DNA of 9,137 bases from Nitrospiraceae bacterium (GTDB lineage Bacteria > Nitrospirota > Thermodesulfovibrionia > Thermodesulfovibrionales > Dissulfurispiraceae), in the NCBI GenBank assembly GCA_003170655.1, contig PMYY01000213.1, positions 18,645 to 27,781 on the forward strand. The letters are read 5' to 3'. Positions 1 through 5,631 of this stretch are shown here, piece by piece. The notes beneath the pieces were generated by a model. The model was not told where the DNA came from, did no database searches, and saw only the letters and a program-made list of their open reading frames with translations. Position 1 is the stretch's first letter. Every line of letters starts with the position of its first letter. A program made the position numbers and the translations under genes.

Positions 1-324
1 ACCAATACGGTTGTGCAGTGCCAGGACGAGAGGTCTCAGATCAAGAACCGCGAAAAGGCCATGAAGGTACTGCGGTCTCGTCTTTATGAACTGGAGATCG
101 AAAAGAAAGATAAGGAGCGCGCCCAGGACAGAAAGTCACAGGTAGGCACTGGTGACAGAAGTGAACGAATCCGGACCTATAATTATCCTCAGAACAGGGT
201 CACAGACCACCGCATCGGACTTACCCTTCATAAGCTGGAGCAGGTGCTCGAAGGCGCCGCGCTGGACGAGATGATCGATAGCCTTAATACTCATTTCCAG
301 GCAGAAAAGCTGAAAGAGCTGTGA
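1..324 (+). CDS. prfA: Peptide chain release factor 1, C-terminal part (5' end outside window)
   Basis: Release factor 1 recognises UAA and UAG in the ribosomal A site and triggers release of the finished peptide. The window opens in frame at the first base, just after the place where the GGQ loop lies in this family, so 107 residues of the C-terminal part remain. The visible sequence carries the family block CQDERSQ near the start, a charged helical stretch, and then GDRSERIRTYNYPQ followed by RVTDHRI. These last two blocks separate RF1 from RF2, which has a different sequence there. The gene ends at TGA 322-324. That stop overlaps the GTG start of prmC by four bases (GTGA), so the two genes are very probably co-transcribed and translationally coupled. 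The pairing makes sense because PrmC modifies the product. Nothing in the visible part looks damaged. The PxT codon-recognition motif and the GGQ motif cannot be checked here. Confidence 0.96.
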   Translation, partial: TNTVVQCQDERSQIKNREKAMKVLRSRLYELEIEKKDKERAQDRKSQVGTGDRSERIRTYNYPQNRVTDHRIGLTLHKLEQVLEGAALDEMIDSLNTHFQAEKLKEL

Positions 325-350
325 CCGCCTTAGAGAAGCTGAAGGAACTG
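304..350 (+). repeat. Imperfect direct repeat across the prfA/prmC junction
   Basis: Positions 304-321 and 333-350 match at 15 of 18 bases with an offset of 29 bp. Both copies are translated as EKLKEL, the first as the last residues of release factor 1 and the second near the start of PrmC in another frame. It may be an old local duplication that created the overlap, or a chance match of two lysine-rich helices. Confidence 0.4.
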
Positions 351-1202
351 GCGCGACTTTTCGAAGGAGAAGGTATCGAAGATGCGGCCAGGGAAGCGGC
401 TCTCCTCCTCACCGAAATTCTTCGGATAAGCAAGACCAAACTCCATTCCTCCCCACCCGATATCGGCGAAACGATGCTAGAAAAAATAGACTCGTTTGCG
501 GCGAGACGCATTCATTGCGAACCGATGCAATATATAATCGGCCATGTCGATTTCTGGGGCCTTAGAATCAATGTCGGCAAAGGAGTACTAATCCCGCGAC
601 CCGAGACGGAGTTGCTGGTAGAAGAAACTATCAGGCTTATGAGGATGATAGCCAGATGCAAGGACGAGGCGGTGCCTCGCTCGGTCGGGCTTTCGATTCT
701 CGACCTTTGCACAGGTAGCGGCTGCATAGCACTTGCGCTCGCGAAGGAATTCCCACAGTCCGTCGTCAGCGGCATCGACAGGTCGGTGCAGGCGCTGGCT
801 TATGCGAGCAGAAATGCCGAAGCCAATGGAATCGGAAACGTTTCTTTCATTGAAGGCGATCTCTTCGGACCACTAAGAGCGGATGCTAGCTTCGACTGTA
901 TCATTTCGAACCCGCCATACATCAGAAGGTCTGACATCCCCAGCCTTCAAAAAGAGATCAGATACGAACCACTAAATGCACTTGATGGTGGCGAAGACGG
1001 ACTGGATTTTTATCGGAGGATACTAAATGAAGCACCGCGACATCTCAAGAAAGACGGCCTCGTAATTCTCGAGCTAGGCTTCGATCAGGCAGAAGATGTT
1101 TACCGACTGGCCGTAAGTCAAGGATTCAAGGATATCCGATTTGTGAAAGACTACGCCGGTATTGACAGGATATTTGTCGTAAGATTTCAGGAAGCGATGT
1201 AG
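321..1202 (+). CDS. prmC: Peptide chain release factor N5-glutamine methyltransferase PrmC
   Basis: This S-adenosylmethionine-dependent enzyme methylates the side-chain amide of the glutamine in the GGQ motif of release factors 1 and 2. The product has 293 residues, normal for the family. An N-terminal helical substrate-binding part (about 1-85) precedes a Rossmann methyltransferase domain. Visible marks are IPRPETE at 91-97, the SAM-binding glycine motif LDLCTGSGCIA at 127-137, an acidic residue in GID at 151-153 at the end of strand 2, EGD at 178-180, and the catalytic SNPPY at 196-200, which holds the glutamine amide in known structures. The C-terminal GIDRIFV block is also typical. I chose the GTG at 321 because it overlaps the prfA stop and gives the expected N-terminus; the ribosome site in front is weak, which fits coupled translation. 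The 3' end overlaps by 16 bp the end of the oppositely transcribed iron-sulfur membrane protein gene. Confidence 0.95.
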   Translation: MTALEKLKELARLFEGEGIEDAAREAALLLTEILRISKTKLHSSPPDIGETMLEKIDSFAARRIHCEPMQYIIGHVDFWGLRINVGKGVLIPRPETELLVEETIRLMRMIARCKDEAVPRSVGLSILDLCTGSGCIALALAKEFPQSVVSGIDRSVQALAYASRNAEANGIGNVSFIEGDLFGPLRADASFDCIISNPPYIRRSDIPSLQKEIRYEPLNALDGGEDGLDFYRRILNEAPRHLKKDGLVILELGFDQAEDVYRLAVSQGFKDIRFVKDYAGIDRIFVVRFQEAM

Positions 1203-2566
1203 TTTCCGAATAAAACGGCATAGGTTGTGAAAAGCAGCAACACCAGCCCGTGCAGGGCATAATATCTCTTTTTTTCAATTACTCCCTCGAAATCCCGTGT
1301 GTTGAAGATGTGAAGCACATAGGCGCTTGAGGCAGTCCCCATCGAGAGCGATAAAAGGCAAATCCAGTAAATGACAGGTCGAGGGACAGAAACGTATAGC
1401 CCTTCAAGGTTGATTCCGAATTGTCTGCCGAAGGTCGGGATGAGGTCACCTGCATTTGCCAGGAAATAGTCTAATCGATAAACAAGCTCTCCTGTAAATG
1501 CGAGCGGCACAAGGACCGGCACCATTGGCGAGAATTTTCCGAATGATGGGTCTTCTGTTATGCCGAATAGCGTGGCCCCTGCCTTCTGAATAAGGATAAA
1601 TAGCCCAAATCCCAGGGCTAGCAAGAATGTGAAAGTGATGGTATTTGAATCAAATAGTGCAGTTTCGGCACGCCTGTACCAGGCTGCGTGCTGTACGAAG
1701 CGTGCCAGTTGGGAGCCCATCAGAAATGGAATGATGTATGAGCAGGTGATATAGCGCCCCTTATTCAGGATAAGTTCGACGAAGGGATTTCTCAATCGCA
1801 GGCTTGGGGAGTCCTTGTCGCACAAGGATACGCAGCGTCCGCACATCAGGCAGTCGACATTGTTCCTGATGTTGAATGCGCCGAGATATACGGGGCATCC
1901 AGGGGCGTCATCTGAGCCTTTCTTGCATGAAAAGGTCTTGCAGGTCTTGCACTTGCCATGGTCCGGCCTCAGCTCGATCATCGAGATGGTTGCGGCTGCG
2001 CCGATTATTTTTCCGAGAGGGCACAAATGGCGGCACCACGCCTGTCCTTTATAAATCGCTCCGAGTATCGTGGCGCCCAATAGGATGCTTAAAAGCAGAA
2101 AGGACGTTCCCATGGGCCAGTTCTTCATGTTCGTCACCGATTCGGACCAGATGATGGCTGCAAAAAGAAAGACCGAAAAATGGAGACTATACTTTCTAAC
2201 GAATGGCGACGGTTCAAGGTTTAGGCTCAGATTCATCTTTTGAAGCAGGCGTCCAATGCCTGGAAAAGGACAGATGCCGCACCAGAATTTGCCCACTATG
2301 AACCAGCTTAGCACTACGCCTGTCCACCATATCCCCCAAGCTAGGAAAAGAGAGATATTCCTGGAGGCATCCTGCGGACCGAACAGTCCCATAAGTATTA
2401 TGGCAGTGAACGAGATATCGCCCAAGGAGCGGATATAGAAAAGATTGCGCCGGTTTAGGAAAAAATTCTTTACTGACGGGAAGGCCGCAAAGAGATCGAA
2501 CCTGTCCTGCTCCTTATAAGTGAAAAGGACATTAATAGCTTCTCTTATTTTCTTGCGAGCTGCCAT
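1187..2566 (-). CDS. Polytopic membrane protein with 4Fe-4S ferredoxin region (NapH/YccM/NosR-like)
   Basis: A 459-residue inner-membrane protein likely to pass electrons between the quinone pool or membrane and a soluble or periplasmic partner. The actual partner is unknown. Hydrophobic segments lie at about 43-63, 71-94, 126-144 and 154-172, followed by a cytoplasmic-type ferredoxin region at about 200-262, then further hydrophobic segments at about 270-288, 308-328, 346-366, 397-416 and 436-456. Cysteine motifs are C96xxC99P and C178xxxC182P at membrane borders, as in the Fer4_5 proteins NapH, NosR and YccM. Two clusters follow: C206xxC209x4C214x9C224P, and C239xxC242xxC245xxxC249 followed by Asp rather than Pro. 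NapH is shorter; the extra C-terminal membrane half is not part of it. Several histidines lie in or near membrane segments (129, 293, 294, 419, 439) and could bind haem, but this is speculation. It is a single-gene unit, transcribed away from dedA and convergent with prmC. No strong Shine-Dalgarno precedes the ATG. Confidence 0.8.
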   Translation of the reverse strand: MAARKKIREAINVLFTYKEQDRFDLFAAFPSVKNFFLNRRNLFYIRSLGDISFTAIILMGLFGPQDASRNISLFLAWGIWWTGVVLSWFIVGKFWCGICPFPGIGRLLQKMNLSLNLEPSPFVRKYSLHFSVFLFAAIIWSESVTNMKNWPMGTSFLLLSILLGATILGAIYKGQAWCRHLCPLGKIIGAAATISMIELRPDHGKCKTCKTFSCKKGSDDAPGCPVYLGAFNIRNNVDCLMCGRCVSLCDKDSPSLRLRNPFVELILNKGRYITCSYIIPFLMGSQLARFVQHAAWYRRAETALFDSNTITFTFLLALGFGLFILIQKAGATLFGITEDPSFGKFSPMVPVLVPLAFTGELVYRLDYFLANAGDLIPTFGRQFGINLEGLYVSVPRPVIYWICLLSLSMGTASSAYVLHIFNTRDFEGVIEKKRYYALHGLVLLLFTTYAVLFGNYIAS

Positions 2567-2631
2567 TGTATTTTAGATATAGCTGAAAGAGGAAAATCCG
2601 CGCCTTCTTATTCTCATCTTAGCATAGGGAG

Positions 2632-2646
2632 AACGACATTGTCGTT
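2632..2646. promoter_or_regulatory. Perfect inverted repeat, candidate operator
   Basis: AACGAC, three bases ATT, then GTCGTT form a perfect 6-3-6 dyad. It covers the -35 box proposed for the dedA-murJ operon and lies about 66 bp upstream of the divergent iron-sulfur gene, so a dimeric repressor bound here could act on either side. The regulator is not identifiable from this window. Confidence 0.4.
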
Positions 2647-2662
2647 TAATTTCCGCTATAAT
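2633..2662 (+). promoter_or_regulatory. Sigma70-like promoter for the dedA-murJ-MBL operon
   Basis: A perfect -10 box TATAAT lies at 2657-2662. The best -35 candidate is ACGACA at 2633-2638 (4 of 6 matches, GACA conserved) with an 18 bp spacer. Transcription would begin near 2668-2670, leaving a leader of about 20 bases before the dedA ATG. The call rests on the -10 box and its position; the -35 is weaker. Confidence 0.5.
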
Positions 2663-2680
2663 TACAGATTCTATACATTT

Positions 2681-2686
2681 GGGGAG
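2681..2686 (+). promoter_or_regulatory. Ribosome binding site that sets the dedA start
   Basis: GGGGAG lies 4 bases before ATG 2691. An in-frame TTG at 2679 would overlap this site and has no Shine-Dalgarno of its own, so ATG 2691 is the better start. Confidence 0.65.
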
Positions 2687-2690
2687 TGGA

Positions 2691-3332
2691 ATGGAACTGT
2701 TTGCTTCGATCATCGACCTTTTTCTGCATCTTGACAAGCATTTTAGCGCGGTGCTTCAGCAATTTGGAGGGTTTACATATGCTATCCTCTTTCTGGTAAT
2801 CTTTTGCGAGACGGGGCTGGTTGTAACGCCGGTACTGCCGGGTGACTCACTTCTCTTCGTGGTTGGCGCCTTTGCGGCGCGAGGTGATCTCGATCCAGTG
2901 ATGGCATATGCCCTGCTTTGCGTTGCCGCAACGGCGGGGAATTTGGTCAACTACCATATAGGCCGCTTCGTCGGCCCTAAGGTCTTTCAGAAGGATGTTT
3001 GGTTTCTGAAAAAAGCATATCTGGATCGCACGCATGGCTTTTATGAAAAGCATGGAGCCAAAACTATCGTCATCGCGCGTTTCCTTCCCATAATAAGGAC
3101 ATTTGCGCCTTTTGTTGCCGGAATAGGACGGATGGACTACCGGCGTTTTACAGTGTATAATGTTGTGGGCTGTGTCGCATGGATAACTGTGTTCCTGTTG
3201 GGCGGCTATTTGTTCGGTAATATTCCTGTCATAAAAAAGAACCTTACTTGTGTGATATTCGGGATAATCATAATATCGTTCTTGCCAAGCGTCATTGAGT
3301 TTATTCGCCACCGCAAGGGAAGCAGTGCATGA
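2691..3332 (+). CDS. DedA family (VTT domain) membrane protein
   Basis: A 213-residue inner-membrane protein of the DedA/VTT family. Members are involved in membrane homeostasis, and some have been shown to move undecaprenyl phosphate or phospholipid across the membrane. Starting from ATG 2691, the residues known to be essential in E. coli YqjA are all present at nearly the same positions: E40 in the first re-entrant segment, D52 in LPGDSLL (49-55), and R130 and R136 in ARFLPIIRTFAPFVAG (129-144). Hydrophobic segments at about 28-46, 53-64, 72-90, 137-147, 155-175 and 184-200 fit the family's mix of re-entrant loops and helices. The tail RHRKG is basic, consistent with a cytoplasmic end. The stop TGA 3330-3332 overlaps the murJ ATG by four bases (ATGA), so the two are likely translated together. 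Which substrate it carries cannot be read from sequence alone. The pairing with murJ favours the lipid carrier undecaprenyl phosphate. Confidence 0.88.
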   Translation: MELFASIIDLFLHLDKHFSAVLQQFGGFTYAILFLVIFCETGLVVTPVLPGDSLLFVVGAFAARGDLDPVMAYALLCVAATAGNLVNYHIGRFVGPKVFQKDVWFLKKAYLDRTHGFYEKHGAKTIVIARFLPIIRTFAPFVAGIGRMDYRRFTVYNVVGCVAWITVFLLGGYLFGNIPVIKKNLTCVIFGIIIISFLPSVIEFIRHRKGSSA

Positions 3333-4915
3333 GTTCAAAAGGAAAGATCGCGCGGGCGGCGGGCGTGATGTCCATTGCGACCTTCATCAGCCGCATTCTT
3401 GGTTTTGTCCGCGATATGATTCTCGCGCGTTTCTTTGGAGCGACGGGCACGTCGGACGTATTTTTTGTAGCCTTCCGCATTCCGAACCTTCTCAGGGAGC
3501 TCTTTGCTGAGGGGTCGATGTCCTCGGCCTTTGTCCCGGTGCTGACAGAATACCAGACGAAAAAGGGAAATGACGAGGCAAACCATCTTGTGCGCGTGAC
3601 TTTTCTGTTTCTTGTTGTTGTCGTTGGTTCGCTTTGCATTGCCGGTATGATTTTTGCGCCTGCGATTGTGAAGGTCATTGCATTGGGCTGGGATTCAGGC
3701 TCCGAAAAGTTCGCTTCAGCGGTACTCATGACACGCATCATGTTCCCATTCCTGCTCTTCATCAGCCTTGCGTCTGTTGTGATGGGCGCTCTCAATACGC
3801 GCGGCGTTTTCTTCATACCAGCATTGGCGCCTGCCGTTCTCAATATCGTGACAATAGTTTGTATCGTCGGGCTTTCGCTTCAATTCACCAATCCCGTCAT
3901 AGCAGCCGCAATAGGCGTTGCCGTCGGCGGACTCGTGCAATTTCTCTTTCAGCTACCGTCCTTCTTCAGACACGGTTTTTCGTTTACGTCTTCGGCGCTT
4001 CCGTCTTTCCGCGCTGTTATTTATCATCCGGGCCTGAAGCGCATCGGACTTTTGATCATTCCTATGACCGCAGTGCTTGCGGTCAGCCAGATCAATATAT
4101 TCATCAGTACGATCCTTGCATCGTATCTCGCGGAGGGAAGCATCAGTTACCTATACTACAGCATGCGGCTTATTCAATTTCCTATCGGCATATTTGGCGT
4201 TGCAATGGGCATGGCGGTGCTGCCCACGCTTTCCGAACATGCTGCCCAGAAGCAGTTCGGCGCGCTCAAGGAGGATTTCTCCTTTGCGCTCAGGCTGCTT
4301 TTCTTCATAACTGTGCCGGCCATGGTAGGTTTGATAGCGTTGAGGCTGCCGATTGTAAGTGCCCTTTTCCAGCATGGCGAATTCAGCCGCCAGGCAACGA
4401 TGGGAACTGCGGATGCGCTTATGTTCTATTCATTGGGTATCTGGGCAATCGTAGGAGTGCGTGTATTGAATGCCACCTTTTATTCTATGCAGGACACAAA
4501 GACCCCATTCAAGATAATGGTATGCGGCGTCCTGCTCAACATCCTCTGCAGTGTATCTCTTATGGGGCCGCTTAAATATAACGGGCTCGCACTTGCCAAT
4601 TCGCTCGCTGCAATGTTCAATTTTGTTCTGCTCTTTTATTTTCTGAGGAAAAAACTTGGCGGTATCGGATCGCGCCGAATAGGAGTTTCATTTCTGAAGA
4701 TCGGGCTGGCGGCAGCAGTAATGGGTATTTGCGGATGGTTCGCCACCCAAGGTCCGCTTTGGGCATTGAGCGGCCATACGGCCCAGAAAGCGGTCTTCCT
4801 GACAGTGGCTATCTTCGGTTGCCTTGGGATATACTCCTTCATCGCATATTTGCTCAGGATAGAAGAAATGGGCTATCTTGTTAATAAGGTGAAGGAAAAA
4901 ATCAACAATAGATAG
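3329..4915 (+). CDS. murJ: Lipid II flippase MurJ (MviN)
   Basis: MurJ moves lipid II, the peptidoglycan precursor, from the inner to the outer face of the cytoplasmic membrane. The product is 528 residues long, normal for the family, and hydrophobic throughout, consistent with 14 membrane helices of the MOP exporter fold. The N-terminal signature SRILGFVRD (21-29), the D43 block and IPNLLRELFAEGS (51-63) are intact. Residues matching functionally important E. coli positions are present: R22, R28, D29, D43, R56, and R280 in the block before FPIGIFGVAMG (284-294), equivalent to E. coli R270. The extreme C-terminus is short and basic. The start at ATG 3329 overlaps the dedA stop and has a site AAGGGA at 3315-3320, eight bases upstream. 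The MBL hydrolase follows after 39 bp. There is no sign of frameshift or loss of a key residue. Open frames on both strands inside it are rich in Cys, His and Arg and are shadows. Confidence 0.96.
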   Translation: MSSKGKIARAAGVMSIATFISRILGFVRDMILARFFGATGTSDVFFVAFRIPNLLRELFAEGSMSSAFVPVLTEYQTKKGNDEANHLVRVTFLFLVVVVGSLCIAGMIFAPAIVKVIALGWDSGSEKFASAVLMTRIMFPFLLFISLASVVMGALNTRGVFFIPALAPAVLNIVTIVCIVGLSLQFTNPVIAAAIGVAVGGLVQFLFQLPSFFRHGFSFTSSALPSFRAVIYHPGLKRIGLLIIPMTAVLAVSQINIFISTILASYLAEGSISYLYYSMRLIQFPIGIFGVAMGMAVLPTLSEHAAQKQFGALKEDFSFALRLLFFITVPAMVGLIALRLPIVSALFQHGEFSRQATMGTADALMFYSLGIWAIVGVRVLNATFYSMQDTKTPFKIMVCGVLLNILCSVSLMGPLKYNGLALANSLAAMFNFVLLFYFLRKKLGGIGSRRIGVSFLKIGLAAAVMGICGWFATQGPLWALSGHTAQKAVFLTVAIFGCLGIYSFIAYLLRIEEMGYLVNKVKEKINNR

Positions 4916-4938
4916 AGACACGCATTTTTGTGACTCTA
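4913..4938 (+). other. Hairpin at the end of murJ, possible attenuator
   Basis: Arms 4913-4921 and 4930-4938 pair at 8 of 9 positions (one A-A mismatch) around an 8-base loop containing five T. The left arm contains the murJ stop codon. A run of only four T follows at 4941-4944, so it is a poor rho-independent terminator. It could reduce read-through or protect the upstream transcript end. Confidence 0.3.
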
Positions 4939-4944
4939 CATTTT

Positions 4945-4950
4945 GGAGGA
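4945..4950 (+). promoter_or_regulatory. Ribosome binding site that sets the MBL hydrolase start
   Basis: GGAGGA lies 4 bases before ATG 4955. The in-frame TTG at 4943 overlaps this site, so the ATG is the better start. Confidence 0.7.
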
Positions 4951-4954
4951 CTGT

Positions 4955-5581
4955 ATGATTATCAAGACTGTTGTTGTAGGACCGCTGCAGGTAAACTGCC
5001 ACATTGTCGGCGATGAAAAGACAGGCAAGGCCATGGTAATAGATCCCGGAGACGAGCCTGATATGATCCTCGACGTGATCAGTAAGAATAATCTGACCGT
5101 AGAATATATCGTATGCACACACGGGCATTTCGACCACGTCGGCGCAGTCGGTGATCTCAAGACAGCGACTGGCGCCAAGATAGTCATGAATGAAGGAGAC
5201 TTGAACATTTATGATTCTGCTGTCGAATTAGCTAATTATTTTGGATTGGAACTGGAACCTCAGCCGGCCCCGGACATGTTTCTAAATGAAGGGGACAACA
5301 TTGATATAGGCGCTCTGACATTTACCGTCTTTCAATCCCCGGGTCATAGCCCTGGGGGTATTGTCATTTATGGCGAAGGCATTGCCATAACAGGCGACAC
5401 GCTCTTTGCCGGGGCTATCGGCAGGACCGACCTGCCGGGCGGCGATGAACGCGCCATACGAAAGTCCCTCGACAGATTAATGTCCTTGTCTGAAAATAGC
5501 GTGGTCCTCTGCGGCCACGGCCCTTCGTCAACTATCGGCAGAGAAAAAAGAGAGAACCCTTTCGCAAATTCTTCCTGGTGA
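4955..5581 (+). CDS. MBL-fold metallo-hydrolase, glyoxalase II-like (YcbL type)
   Basis: A 208-residue soluble metallo-beta-lactamase-fold hydrolase, probably binding two metal ions. The metal motif THGHFDHVG at 55-63 supplies H56, H58, D60 and H61. H131 in PGHSPGG, D148 in GDTLFAG and H188 in CGHGP complete the set. The block GRTDLPGGD (156-164) is typical of short glyoxalase II-like proteins such as E. coli YcbL. It lacks the C-terminal helical domain that classical glyoxalase II uses to bind glutathione thioester, so thioester hydrolysis is likely but the substrate is unknown. The ATG at 4955 has an excellent Shine-Dalgarno; a TTG four codons earlier is less likely. It is third in line after dedA and murJ with a 39 bp gap and probably shares their transcript, though a hairpin lies between. 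It ends 50 bp before the convergent polyketide synthase gene. Confidence 0.9.
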   Translation: MIIKTVVVGPLQVNCHIVGDEKTGKAMVIDPGDEPDMILDVISKNNLTVEYIVCTHGHFDHVGAVGDLKTATGAKIVMNEGDLNIYDSAVELANYFGLELEPQPAPDMFLNEGDNIDIGALTFTVFQSPGHSPGGIVIYGEGIAITGDTLFAGAIGRTDLPGGDERAIRKSLDRLMSLSENSVVLCGHGPSSTIGREKRENPFANSSW

Positions 5582-5631
5582 ATAGGACATTTGACGGCAT
5601 AGCTATCGTTTTCCCTAAAAGGGTTTCTATT

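Noticed and set aside
2679..2690. TTG start for dedA (and likewise TTG 4943 for the MBL hydrolase)
   Set aside because: In both cases the TTG overlaps a strong Shine-Dalgarno that is correctly spaced for the ATG four codons downstream.
2847..3338. 163-residue antisense open frame over dedA
   Set aside because: No ribosome site or domain; it lies wholly opposite a well-supported dedA gene.
3301..3843. 180-residue antisense open frame over the start of murJ
   Set aside because: Composition is Arg/Met/Ala rich with no family motif; it mirrors the codon pattern of murJ.
3634..4575. 313-residue open frame on the plus strand inside murJ
   Set aside because: It is out of frame with murJ, rich in Cys, His, Arg and Tyr, and has no recognisable motif; murJ itself is unmistakable.
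5613..5623. Terminator between the MBL hydrolase and the synthase gene
   Set aside because: CCCT-AAA-AGGG gives only a four-pair stem with a three-base loop and three T after it; too weak to call in either direction.
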